Below are positions 52,774 through 61,441 of a stretch of DNA of 64,000 bases, in pieces. The stretch is taken from positions 54,469 to 118,468 of the forward strand of contig CAJUNB010000012.1 in assembly GCA_910587635.1 (NCBI GenBank), written 5' to 3'. The notes under the pieces are model-generated. The model was given only the letters and a program-made list of their open reading frames with translations, made no database searches and was not told the origin of the DNA. The stretch comes from an uncultured Lachnospiraceae bacterium (lineage in GTDB: Bacteria > Bacillota > Clostridia > Lachnospirales > Lachnospiraceae). The translations under genes and the position numbers were made by a program. How positions within the stretch are numbered: the first letter of the stretch is position 1; each line of letters begins with the position of its first letter.

Positions 52774-54849
52774 ATGGATGTAAGCCAATATCTTGAAATT
52801 TTTATTGACGAAACAAAAGAACATCTGCAGAGTCTGAACACGCAGATACTGGATCTGGAACAGGACCCTGAAAGTGAAGATACGATTAATGAAATTTTCC
52901 GTGCTGCTCATTCATTAAAAGGTATGGCCGGTACAATGGGCTATAAGCGGATGCAGAATCTTACTCACGATATGGAAAATGTATTTTCGGAAGTAAGAAA
53001 TGGTAATATAAAAGTAGGAGCAAACATGATCGATATTCTGTTCCAGTGTCTCGATGCGCTGGAAGAATATCTTGACACTATTCAGACTACTGCCGATGAG
53101 GGTACCAATGAAAATGAACCTCTTATCAAAGCGTTGAATCAGATTCTGGCAGGAAGCGAAGGAGAAGAAGGAGACGATGCTCCTGAAGCAGAGGCAAAAG
53201 ATTCCAAAGCAGAAGAGGCAGAAGACGGAGAAAAGGACAAATGGACTCAGATCGTTCTGGGTACTTCTGAAAAGTCTGTTATTGGCAAAGCCCAGGAAGA
53301 GGGAAAGAATGTATTTGGGCTGACCGTGTATATACAAGAGAGTTGTATTCTGAAAGCGGCAAGGGCTTTTCTCGTAATCAAGGCTGTGGAAGAACTGGGA
53401 GAGATTATTGTTTCCGCTCCTGCTACCCAGGACATTGAGGATGAAAGATTTGGAAATGATTTCAGCATTATCGTAATTACAGATAAAGCTCTGGAGGATC
53501 TGACAAAGGCGGCAGAGGCAGTTTCTGAAATTGAAACCGTAGCAGGGGGCAGTATTGATCTAAGTGCAGAAACGTCAGAACCAAAAGCTGTACCGGTGGC
53601 AGAGCAGAAGCAGGAAACAGCTGCACCGGTTGCAGCAACGGGGACAAAAGTGGCAGCTACGCCGGCTGCGACAAAACAGGATAAAAAAGCTGTAGTAGCC
53701 AAACCGGTGGTAAACCGTACGGTTCGTGTGGATATTGAAAAGCTGGATTCCCTGATGAACCTTGTCAGTGAGTTGATCATTGCGAAGAATTCTCTCGTGT
53801 CCAGGACGGCAAACAATGAGAACGAAGTTTCTGATATAGAATATTTGGAAAGCGTAACGACGAACCTCCATGAGTCTGTTATGAAAGTGCGAATGGTGCC
53901 CATCGAGAGCGTTGTGCAGAAGTTCCCCCGTATGATCCGGGATTTGCAGAAAAAGCTTGGGAAAAAGATGGAGCTGTACATGTCTGGTGAGGAAACAGAG
54001 CTGGACCGTACCGTAGTGGATGAGATTGGTGATCCGCTGATGCATTTGCTGCGTAACGCTGCCGACCATGGGCTCGAGAATGCGGAGCTTCGTCAGGAGA
54101 GAGGAAAGCCGGAAGTAGGTTCTATCCATCTGGATGCCTATCAGGATGGAAACAATGTAATCATAGAAGTCAGCGATGACGGCGGCGGTATTGATATTGA
54201 CTCAGTAAAACAGAAGGCCATTGAGCGCGGTGTCGTGACACCGGATCAGGCGGGAAGCATGAGTGACAAAGATGTCATGGAACTGTTGTTCCTTCCAAGC
54301 TTTTCTACGGCAAAGGAAGTCACGGATGTATCCGGCAGGGGCGTTGGACTGGATGTGGTAAAATCCAAAATCGAGTCCCTCAGTGGTGAAGTATCTGTGA
54401 AATCCAAATACGGGGAAGGAAGTACCTGGTCCATCCGTCTGCCTCTGACCCTTGCGATCATCCAGGCACTTATGGTAGTGGTGGGTGATGAGAAATATGC
54501 CATTTCTCTTGGCTCAATAGAAACAATAGAAAATATTACCAATAATGATATTAACTATGTTCAGGCAAAAGAAGTGATCAATCTGCGGGGGACGGTTATC
54601 CCTCTGATCCGTTTGGATGAAATGCTGGATATTAGAGAGGAAAGGAGCACAAGCGAGGATCTGATCGTCGTTATCGTAAGAAAAGGTGAGCAGCGTGCAG
54701 GGCTTATCGTGGATGAGCTGATGGGGCAACAGGAAATCGTTATCAAATCTCTTGGAAAATATATCAGTAAATGTAAATATATCAGCGGTGCCACGATTCT
54801 GGGCAACGGTGAAGTGGCACTGATCATTGATGCCAATGCGATGATTTAA
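52774..54849 (+). CDS. cheA: Chemotaxis histidine kinase CheA
   Basis: Receptor-coupled kinase for CheY and CheB. P1: His46 in FRAAHSLKGMAG. P2 (about 155-255) is followed by an Ala/Pro/Lys linker (about 270-310). P3 dimer helices, P4 kinase with HLLRNAADHGLENAELR (N box), SDDGGGID and FSTAKEVTDVSGRGVGLDVV, and P5 CheW-like domain at the C-terminus. Length 691. GTAAAATAAAA gives a weak ribosome site, so coupling to cheB is likely. Confidence 0.97.
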   Translation: MDVSQYLEIFIDETKEHLQSLNTQILDLEQDPESEDTINEIFRAAHSLKGMAGTMGYKRMQNLTHDMENVFSEVRNGNIKVGANMIDILFQCLDALEEYLDTIQTTADEGTNENEPLIKALNQILAGSEGEEGDDAPEAEAKDSKAEEAEDGEKDKWTQIVLGTSEKSVIGKAQEEGKNVFGLTVYIQESCILKAARAFLVIKAVEELGEIIVSAPATQDIEDERFGNDFSIIVITDKALEDLTKAAEAVSEIETVAGGSIDLSAETSEPKAVPVAEQKQETAAPVAATGTKVAATPAATKQDKKAVVAKPVVNRTVRVDIEKLDSLMNLVSELIIAKNSLVSRTANNENEVSDIEYLESVTTNLHESVMKVRMVPIESVVQKFPRMIRDLQKKLGKKMELYMSGEETELDRTVVDEIGDPLMHLLRNAADHGLENAELRQERGKPEVGSIHLDAYQDGNNVIIEVSDDGGGIDIDSVKQKAIERGVVTPDQAGSMSDKDVMELLFLPSFSTAKEVTDVSGRGVGLDVVKSKIESLSGEVSVKSKYGEGSTWSIRLPLTLAIIQALMVVVGDEKYAISLGSIETIENITNNDINYVQAKEVINLRGTVIPLIRLDEMLDIREERSTSEDLIVVIVRKGEQRAGLIVDELMGQQEIVIKSLGKYISKCKYISGATILGNGEVALIIDANAMI

Positions 54850-54867
54850 TATGATTAGGAGGGCTAA

Positions 54868-55377
54868 ATGATGGACAATTTAAAAACGAGTGTTTCCCCT
54901 GCGATTGGCTATTATGATGATGAAGATGGCTATGAAGCTCCCAAGGTGACTCAGTTCATTGTAGTGAGATTTGGGGAAGAGCAGTATGGGATTGATATCA
55001 AATACATAGATAATATTGTACGGATGCAGCAGATCAGGAGAGTGCCTGAAGTTCCCAGTTATATCAAAGGGGTTATCAATCTGCGGGGCGAGGTCATCCC
55101 GGTTATGAGCGCCAGGATCAAAATGAATCTGGAAGAAGATGTGGAGACGAAGGCAACGAGGATTATTATCCTGAAACTGGATCAGCATGACTGTATTGGT
55201 ATTCTCGTGGATGAAGTGAAGGAAGTTGTCAATCTGGAAGAAGGCCAGATCGATAAAGTATCCTATGAAGCGAAGGAGGATAAGTCCAACTTTATCTATG
55301 GGATCGGAAAATATGAAGGCGGCCTGATTTCTCTGCTGGATGTGAATCTGGTAATATCTGGAGCAGAGACGATATAA
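54868..55377 (+). CDS. cheW: Chemotaxis coupling protein CheW
   Basis: Links chemoreceptors to CheA. Family pattern: FGEEQYGIDIKYIDNIVRMQQIRRVPEVPSYIKGVINLRG in pieces (about 37-75). Length 169 is a little above average because of an acidic N-terminal leader (1-28). AGGAGGGC precedes the ATG. Confidence 0.96.
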   Translation: MMDNLKTSVSPAIGYYDDEDGYEAPKVTQFIVVRFGEEQYGIDIKYIDNIVRMQQIRRVPEVPSYIKGVINLRGEVIPVMSARIKMNLEEDVETKATRIIILKLDQHDCIGILVDEVKEVVNLEEGQIDKVSYEAKEDKSNFIYGIGKYEGGLISLLDVNLVISGAETI

Positions 55378-55407
55378 ATAACAGTGATAGTTGAAAAGAG
55401 ATAAAGT

Positions 55408-56025
55408 ATGGACAAAGAATTTAATTTGGACACAATGACAGATGAATATGTGGATGTGCTCAGAGAATTGGGCAATATAGGGGCGGGTAATGCCATGACG
55501 GCGCTGGCGCAGCTTCTGAATTGCAAAGTGGATATGCAGGTTCCACAGGTAAGACTGTTGGAGTTTAAAGATGTGGGAAGTCTTATTGGCGGTGAAGAAC
55601 AGATAATGGCGGGTATTTATCTGGCAGTATCGGGGGATATTACTGGAAGTATTATGTTTCTTCTGGACCAGGAATCGGCAAAACATCTGGCATGTAAATT
55701 GATGGGAATGGAGATGACCGAAGGAGGGTTTGGGGAAATGGAACTCTCTGCCCTGATGGAGATCGGAAATATTATAACGGGGGCTTATCTGAATTCTCTT
55801 GCAGCCATTACAAATTTAAAGATTGTTCCTTCACCTCCGGCCATTTGTATTGATATGGCAGGGGCTATTTTGAGTGTGCCAGCAATAGAGTTTGGAACAA
55901 TTGGTGATAGGATATTGCTTATCCAGTCTCAATTTATGGATGAAATAGAGTTGGACGGCTATTTTATTATGGTTCCAGATATTGAGTCATATGGAAAGAT
56001 ACTGTCATCTTTGGGTATGGCGTAA
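55408..56025 (+). CDS. cheC: CheY-P phosphatase CheC
   Basis: Dephosphorylates CheY-P and binds CheD. Two active-site helices are present: ELGNIGAGNAMTAL and LMEIGNIITGAYLNSL, each with the Glu and Asn that position the water. The central part shows the symmetrical CheC fold. Length 205. The pairing with cheD downstream is the usual feedback module. Confidence 0.95.
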   Translation: MDKEFNLDTMTDEYVDVLRELGNIGAGNAMTALAQLLNCKVDMQVPQVRLLEFKDVGSLIGGEEQIMAGIYLAVSGDITGSIMFLLDQESAKHLACKLMGMEMTEGGFGEMELSALMEIGNIITGAYLNSLAAITNLKIVPSPPAICIDMAGAILSVPAIEFGTIGDRILLIQSQFMDEIELDGYFIMVPDIESYGKILSSLGMA

Positions 56026-56052
56026 ATAAGACAATCAGGAAGAAATGAAAAT

Positions 56053-56538
56053 ATGAGTGAGATTATCAAAGTCGGCATGGCTGATTTAAAAGTGTGTAAA
56101 AGCCCCGATGGAGTGACTACTTTAGGACTTGGTTCCTGCGTGGGAATCGCCATACGTGATCCGTCTACCAAAATCGGTGGGCTGGCTCATATTATGTTGC
56201 CAGACAGCACTTCGATACGGAATAATTCCAACATTCCGAAGTTTGCAGATACGGGAATTGATGAGCTGGTGAAGCAACTGATTAAGGCGGGAGCCAGCAG
56301 GAGCAGGCTGGTAGCAAAGATTGCAGGCGGTGCGCAGATGTTCGCTTTTCAAAACAAGTCAGATCTGGTTCGTGTAGGGGAGAGAAATGTTGAGGCAGTC
56401 AGAAGGAAACTGCAACAGTTGAAGATACCGATTCTGGCATCGGATACAGGAAAAAATTATGGACGTACTGTAATTTTTTACCCGGAGACGGGAGATTTTG
56501 TGATAAAGAGTGTAGGAAAGAAAGATTCAGTCATTTAG
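56053..56538 (+). CDS. cheD: Chemoreceptor glutamine deamidase CheD
   Basis: Deamidates chemoreceptor glutamines and activates CheC. Catalytic Cys29 in LGLGSCVGIAIRD and His46 in GGLAHIMLP; the spacing is that of the known enzyme. Length 161. Follows cheC by 27 bases. Confidence 0.95.
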   Translation: MSEIIKVGMADLKVCKSPDGVTTLGLGSCVGIAIRDPSTKIGGLAHIMLPDSTSIRNNSNIPKFADTGIDELVKQLIKAGASRSRLVAKIAGGAQMFAFQNKSDLVRVGERNVEAVRRKLQQLKIPILASDTGKNYGRTVIFYPETGDFVIKSVGKKDSVI

Positions 56539-56558
56539 TATTTTAATTGGGGATAGAA

Positions 56559-56861
56559 ATGAAGACAAAACAAATACCGCTTATCGTGATGTTGCTGGCG
56601 GGTGCTGTAGCAAGTATCTGTGCCAGGCTGATGCACTATGAGTTGGAAACGACACTTTGGATATTGCTTCTTGTGCTGATCGTATTTTATATCGTGGGCT
56701 GTTTTGCCAAAAAGACAATAGATTCTTTTGAAGCGGCCATTGCAGCAGCTGCCAAAGAGCTGGAAAAGCAGGAGGAAGAGGCAAAAGCATCTGAAGAAGG
56801 CGAGATGGCAGTGGGAGAAACACCTGAGAGCGGTTTGGAAACCGAAAGTGCGCAGGCATAA
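56559..56861 (+). CDS. Small two-span membrane protein between cheD and fliA
   Basis: 100 residues with two closely spaced spans (about 6-22 and 32-50), an alpha-helical Glu/Lys segment, and an acidic tail (EEGEMAVGETPESGLETE). The ATG at 56559 follows GGGGAT by 5 bases. A gene of this kind is found at this place in other Lachnospiraceae fla operons, as far as I recall; its function is unknown. Confidence 0.7.
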   Translation: MKTKQIPLIVMLLAGAVASICARLMHYELETTLWILLLVLIVFYIVGCFAKKTIDSFEAAIAAAAKELEKQEEEAKASEEGEMAVGETPESGLETESAQA

Positions 56862-56888
56862 TATTACAGCTATGATTCGGAGGGGATT

Positions 56889-57653
56889 ATGGACGAAACG
56901 GCCAGAAAAAAAATGTGGGCCGATTATGCAAAAACGAAACGGTCAGATATCAGGGAAAAAATAATTTTGGAATATGCACCTCTCGTGAAAGTGGTAGCCG
57001 GCAGACTCAGTATGTATCTTGGATATAATGTAGAATATGAAGATCTGGTGAGTTATGGTATTTTTGGTTTGATCGATGCAATCGATAAATTTGACTCTCT
57101 GAAAGAGGTTAAGTTTGAGACATATGCGAGCTTGCGTATTCGGGGAGCTATTCTCGATCAGATACGAAAGATGGACTGGATTCCAAGAACTATCCGTCAA
57201 AAGCAAAAAAAAATAGATACTGTTATGCGGGAAATCGAAGCAGAAAAAGGAAGACCTGCTACAGATGAGGAGATTGCCAGAGGACTTGGTATCAGTGATG
57301 ACGAGTATACTGACTGGCAGTCTCAAATGAAAATAACAGGTGTTGTTTCTCTGAATGAATATTTAGAGCAGGGAAGTGAGATTCCAAATGATAGAAATAC
57401 TTCCAGACATTTTGACAGTCCTGAGAAAATGGTGGAACAAAATGAATTGGCGGAAGTATTGAAAAGCTCCCTTACACTTCTGACAGAAAAGGAGAGAAGG
57501 GTAATAGAACTTTATTACTATGAAGAACTGACTTTAAAGGAAATCAGTCACGTATTAGAAGTAACAGAGTCCAGAATTTCACAGCTGCATACAAAAGCTC
57601 TGCAGAAAATGAAAGTCAGAATGGGGAAATATATGGATATTTTATCATATTAA
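56889..57653 (+). CDS. fliA: Flagellar sigma factor FliA (sigma-28, SigD)
   Basis: Directs late flagellar genes (flagellin, receptors, autolysins). Regions 2-4 are complete: EDLVSYGIFGLIDAIDKFD, FETYASLRIRGAILDQIRKMDWIPR, RPATDEEIARGLGIS, and the final HTH LTLKEISHVLEVTESRISQLHTKAL. Length 254. The position at the end of the che genes is as in Bacillus. Confidence 0.97.
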   Translation: MDETARKKMWADYAKTKRSDIREKIILEYAPLVKVVAGRLSMYLGYNVEYEDLVSYGIFGLIDAIDKFDSLKEVKFETYASLRIRGAILDQIRKMDWIPRTIRQKQKKIDTVMREIEAEKGRPATDEEIARGLGISDDEYTDWQSQMKITGVVSLNEYLEQGSEIPNDRNTSRHFDSPEKMVEQNELAEVLKSSLTLLTEKERRVIELYYYEELTLKEISHVLEVTESRISQLHTKALQKMKVRMGKYMDILSY

Positions 57654-57681
57654 TCGAAATAGGAGAAATGGGGGGCGCAGT

Positions 57682-59277
57682 ATGAACGGATATTTTCAGC
57701 TTATAAACGAAGAGACGCAGACAAGTATCATGTTGTTTCCTGCCATGGAGAGTGGCCTGGCACTAGATATTTCGGAGGTAGAGGAATATCTGGCGCTTTG
57801 CGGGATTCGATATGACAAGTCGGCTTTGCGTACACAGGCGGATGCACTGCGTATATCTCCTATGAAGGTCCCGCTTCTTAATGAGAAAAGTGACGCGCAG
57901 GCAGAACGATTGACAGTACAGATTGCAAAGGATAATATGATGGCAACTGTACGTTTTTATTCTCCTTCCAATGACGGTACGATATTGACAAAGGATGAAA
58001 TCTTAAGCAGCCTGAAAGAGCAGGGAGTGCTTTACGGGATACAGGATGATGTGCTTGACGGTTTTTTGCTGGAAAGAAGTTATTGCAGCGATTATAAGAT
58101 AGCTCTGGGAGACGAATGCGTTCCGGGACAGGATGCGAGGATAGAATTTCTCTTTGACCCAAACAGGAAGGCAAGACCTACTTTGAAGGAAGACGGTAGC
58201 GTAGATTTCTTTAACCTGAATTTCCTGAATGGCTGCCGCAAAGGAGATGTGCTTGCTAAAATGATTCCGGCGGTACCACCCAAGGCAGGTAAGAATGTAC
58301 GGGGGAATGAGATACCGGGAAAAGAAAGCAAACAGAAAGTGAATTTTCGCTATGGAAAAAACGTAGTGCTATCGGATAGCGGAAATGAGCTGCTCTCTAT
58401 GACTGACGGCTATATTATTATTATGGAAGGAGATAAAATATGTGTCTCCGATGTATTGGAACTGAATAATGTAGATCATTCCACCGGTAATATAGATCAT
58501 AAGGGAAGTATACACATCACTGGTAATGTATGTGATAATTTTACCGTTAAGGCGGTAGGAAATGTCATTGTAGATGGTGTTGTGGAAGGAGCTCAGATTT
58601 TGTCAGAAGGCGATATTATTATTGCCAGGGGGATGAACGGAAAAGGAAAAGGAAAGATCATAGCAGGTGGCAATGTCATAGCTAAGTTTCTGGAAAGTGT
58701 GGATGTGAATGCGGACGGATATGTGGATTGTGATTCCATTCTGCACAGTAAGGTCAAGACAAAGGATGAGGTACATGTAGTCGGTAAAAGAGGATTTATT
58801 ACCGGGGGACGTATCTGCGCTACCAAAGGTGTCCAGGTGAAAAATCTTGGTTCCAGAATGGGCGTCAATACGATCGTGGAAGTGGGGGCGGATCCTTCTT
58901 TGAAGCAGAAAATACAGGAACTGGAGCAGACGTTGGAAGCAAATGAAAGAATTATTAAAAAGGCAAGGCCTCTCCTTTCTTCTGCAACAGATAAACTGAA
59001 AAAAGGAATTGCCATTCCTAACGATCAACTTGCACTCATTAAGAAAACACATTCTACGTATAATGTTGCAAAAAGTGAAAATGCCCGTGTGAGACAGCGT
59101 TTGAAGAAAATCAAGGACGCATTGGAAAAGAGTAAAAGAGCATCGGTCATTGTGAGTGGTGAGGCCTATGTCAGTACAAAGATAGTAATCGGCGGCGTAT
59201 CCATGGAGGTGGAAAGAAGCGTTAGGAAATGTAAATTTGTCAGAGACCGGGGCGCTATTAAAATAAGAGGTCTGTAA
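57682..59277 (+). CDS. FapA family polysaccharide/flagellar assembly protein A (DUF342)
   Basis: 531-residue protein of the DUF342 family, common at the end of clostridial fla operons. The middle part (about 155-400) is a right-handed beta helix with repeating GN(V/I) steps: GSIHITGNVCDNFTVKAVGNVIVDG in pieces, then GDIIIARGMNG. A coiled coil follows (about 408-480). Role is unclear: flagellar assembly or cell-shape polymer similar to bactofilin. GGGGGG-rich site before the ATG. Confidence 0.88.
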   Translation: MNGYFQLINEETQTSIMLFPAMESGLALDISEVEEYLALCGIRYDKSALRTQADALRISPMKVPLLNEKSDAQAERLTVQIAKDNMMATVRFYSPSNDGTILTKDEILSSLKEQGVLYGIQDDVLDGFLLERSYCSDYKIALGDECVPGQDARIEFLFDPNRKARPTLKEDGSVDFFNLNFLNGCRKGDVLAKMIPAVPPKAGKNVRGNEIPGKESKQKVNFRYGKNVVLSDSGNELLSMTDGYIIIMEGDKICVSDVLELNNVDHSTGNIDHKGSIHITGNVCDNFTVKAVGNVIVDGVVEGAQILSEGDIIIARGMNGKGKGKIIAGGNVIAKFLESVDVNADGYVDCDSILHSKVKTKDEVHVVGKRGFITGGRICATKGVQVKNLGSRMGVNTIVEVGADPSLKQKIQELEQTLEANERIIKKARPLLSSATDKLKKGIAIPNDQLALIKKTHSTYNVAKSENARVRQRLKKIKDALEKSKRASVIVSGEAYVSTKIVIGGVSMEVERSVRKCKFVRDRGAIKIRGL

Positions 59278-59307
59278 ACTGATAGCACGGACAATGGGGG
59301 TGTTTGA

Positions 59308-59622
59308 ATGGCATTGGGACCGGTAGAATTGAACGGTGTGATTTCCAGAACGCAGGATTATTCTACGATAAAGCACAATGAAGATAACAAAGGTGTTGTC
59401 AATCAGCAGAATTTTCAGAGTCAGTTCGAAAAGACAATTGATATCAAGCATACTCAGGTCATCAAGGGTGATGATATCAGAAAAGAAGACAGAAAGTTTG
59501 ACGCCAAGGAAAAAGGTGATAATGAATATTACAGAAACGGTGGCAGGCAGAAGAAAAAAGAAGAAAAGGCAGATGGAAAGGTAACCGTGAAGGGATCAAG
59601 ATCCTTTGACATAAAGATATGA
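59308..59622 (+). CDS. Small conserved fla-operon protein, unknown function
   Basis: 104 residues, hydrophilic, no membrane segment. N-terminal PVELNGVISRTQDYSTIKHNEDNK is a recurring pattern of small proteins after fapA in Clostridia; QQNFQSQFEK follows. The rest is Lys/Glu/Asp-rich and probably disordered. The stop overlaps the next start (ATGA). The function is not known. Confidence 0.72.
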   Translation: MALGPVELNGVISRTQDYSTIKHNEDNKGVVNQQNFQSQFEKTIDIKHTQVIKGDDIRKEDRKFDAKEKGDNEYYRNGGRQKKKEEKADGKVTVKGSRSFDIKI

Positions 59623-60656
59623 TTATGGGAATTACAGAAATTGTTTTGTTAGTCCTGGGAATTGGCGTCTTTGTCGCAAGCTTTGTTATTCCGGAAAAGA
59701 AAAAGAAGCTGCGAGAAGGGGAGAGAGAGCTGGGAGAAGCACAGATAAAAGAATTGTTGGAAGGGCAGCTGGAGGAAGTACAGGAAAAAGTTGCCGATGC
59801 TGTAGAAGGTGCGATCAGTTATGCACTGGAAAAAGCAGAGCGTTCCATGGAGCGGATCAGCAATGAAAAAATCATGGCAATCAATGAATATTCCGATACG
59901 GTACTGGAATCTATACACAAGAATCATGAGGAGACAGTATTTCTGTATGATATGCTGAATGATAAATATGAGAGCCTGAAAAGTTTTGCTTCTGAGGTAG
60001 ACAAGAAGGCAAAAGAAGTAAAAGAATCTGCCAGAGAATCTGTTAAGGTAGTGGAAGAATCCGCAAGGGCAGTGCAGGCGTCTACAAAGGCCGTTATACA
60101 GTCGGAATTGGCAGAGGGAGACAAAAAATTTCAGGAAGTGTCAGACAGAGTAGAGGACTTTCCAGAAACAAAGAGTTTTTCATTGGAAGAAGAGGAATTT
60201 TCGGATGGAGCATCTGCTGATGCAACAGTGGAGGAGCATGTGTCTGTCTGGCCGGTGGAAAAAAGTTCTTCAATAAAAGAAGAGCCTGAAAAGAAAACGG
60301 AAAGACAGGAAGAAAAAGAGGAAGTAATGATTTCACCTTTTATACCGCTTCAGCCTGAGAGGATCCAGGGTACTGCGATCAACGATAAAAAAGTGGAAGA
60401 TGAGCCTGCAAAAGGAAAGACAAAGAAAAAGACAACAAAGAAACATGTCAAATTATCGGAAGTCATCCAGGAAAAGCAGGAGGAAATACCCACAGTCAAT
60501 CTTTCCTTTGCAAATACAGCCGGAGATGGAAAAAGTAACAAAGAGAAAATTTTGGCGTTATACAAGGAAGGAAAATCTAACGTGGCCATTGCAAAAGAGC
60601 TTGGGTTAGGTATCGGGGAAGTCAAACTGATCATCGACCTGTTTAAAGGGGTTTAA
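59619..60656 (+). CDS. Single-span coiled-coil protein at the swrB position (DUF6115-like)
   Basis: Single N-terminal membrane span (about 4-22), then basic residues and a long coiled coil (about 30-180), a Glu/Lys-rich disordered part (about 190-300), and a C-terminal helix-turn-helix-like motif KEKILALYKEGKSNVAIAKE then LGLGIGEVKLIIDLF. In Bacillus, swrB lies in exactly this place, between sigD and rpsB, and also encodes a single-span protein (167 aa) that promotes flagellar basal-body maturation. The match is by position and layout; homology is an inference. ATG 59625 is an alternative start. Confidence 0.7.
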   Translation: MIMGITEIVLLVLGIGVFVASFVIPEKKKKLREGERELGEAQIKELLEGQLEEVQEKVADAVEGAISYALEKAERSMERISNEKIMAINEYSDTVLESIHKNHEETVFLYDMLNDKYESLKSFASEVDKKAKEVKESARESVKVVEESARAVQASTKAVIQSELAEGDKKFQEVSDRVEDFPETKSFSLEEEEFSDGASADATVEEHVSVWPVEKSSSIKEEPEKKTERQEEKEEVMISPFIPLQPERIQGTAINDKKVEDEPAKGKTKKKTTKKHVKLSEVIQEKQEEIPTVNLSFANTAGDGKSNKEKILALYKEGKSNVAIAKELGLGIGEVKLIIDLFKGV

Positions 60657-60662
60657 CTGTAT

Positions 60663-61277
60663 ATGAGATTAAAATATTATTTGCGGGGGCTGGGCATTGG
60701 TATTGTGGTGACGGCAATGATCATGGGGGTCTCGGCAAATGGAAAAACAGAGAGCCTGACAGATGCACAGATTATAGCCAGAGCAAAAGAGCTGGGTATG
60801 GTTGATGGTGTGTTGTCTGAACTGCCCGAAGCGGACACGGACGGGACAGAAGCGTCTGATACAGAAGAGCTCTCTTCTGAGGAGTCGGAAGGTGATAGTG
60901 ATGTTACTGGTGAGAATATAGTGCCGAAAGAAGCAGAAGGGGCAGAGAGCGATACGGATCTGGAGCATGTTGAGGCAGGCGAGGAGCCTGAAGTACAGGA
61001 AGGAGCCGAAAATCCAGAGGGTGACGAATTGGATGTGGCAGGAGAAGCTGAGGGGGATGTGACAATCTATACAGTGGCAGTTTATCCGGGAGAGGGCTCC
61101 TATACAGTGAGCAGGAAACTGGCAGCTCTGGGGCTTGTGGAATCTGCTAATTTGTTTGATGATTTTCTCTGCCAGAACGGATATGATAAAAAGCTGTGTA
61201 CAGGTAATTACAGAGTAAAAGAGGGTGCCAATGCAGAAGAAATTGCGAAGGTACTGACAGGACAGCTGGTATATTGA
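60663..61277 (+). CDS. MltG/YceG-like N-terminal domain protein, no catalytic domain
   Basis: 204 residues: a short span or uncleaved signal (about 9-24), an acidic Glu/Asp/Ser/Thr linker (about 52-132), and a C-terminal LysM-like fold of the YceG family (about 134-204): VAVYPGEGSYTVSRKLAALGLV and GNYRVKEGANAEEIAKVLTG. Full MltG lytic transglycosylases continue with a large catalytic domain that is missing here. A possible role is peptidoglycan binding at the end of the fla/che operon. TAAAATATT around the start gives a weak ribosome site. Confidence 0.75.
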   Translation: MRLKYYLRGLGIGIVVTAMIMGVSANGKTESLTDAQIIARAKELGMVDGVLSELPEADTDGTEASDTEELSSEESEGDSDVTGENIVPKEAEGAESDTDLEHVEAGEEPEVQEGAENPEGDELDVAGEAEGDVTIYTVAVYPGEGSYTVSRKLAALGLVESANLFDDFLCQNGYDKKLCTGNYRVKEGANAEEIAKVLTGQLVY

Positions 61278-61288
61278 CTTTCTATTAT

Positions 61289-61313
61289 AAAAATCCCTTG
61301 TCATGGGATTTTT
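61289..61313 (+). terminator. Terminator of the fla/che operon
   Basis: AAAAATCCC-TTGTCAT-GGGATTTTT, a perfect 9-bp stem with a 7-base loop and a T run. It starts 11 bases after the last gene's stop. The loop contains the -35 of the next promoter. Confidence 0.88.
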
Positions 61314-61326
61314 CTTATGCTATAAT
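61298..61326 (+). promoter_or_regulatory. Promoter of rpsB-tsf
   Basis: TTGTCA (61298-61303), 17-base spacer, perfect TATAAT (61321-61326). The -35 forms the loop of the preceding terminator, and the spacer holds its 3' arm. Confidence 0.82.
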
Positions 61327-61332
61327 GTCACT

Positions 61333-61441
61333 GCTGTGTATGAAACACGTACATGGATTTGTGGCCGGTGCCTTTCGACGCGGAGGTGGCTGACAGAGAT
61401 GAGATGTACGGAAGAAAATGAACCAAATGGAGGTAAGAAAA
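61333..61441 (+). promoter_or_regulatory. rpsB leader, possibly structured
   Basis: About 109 bases of untranslated leader. CGTACAT (61348-61354) can pair with ATGTACG (61404-61410), closing a domain that ends 31 bases before the start codon. rpsB leaders are S2-responsive in other bacteria; match to a known class could not be checked. Confidence 0.4.
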
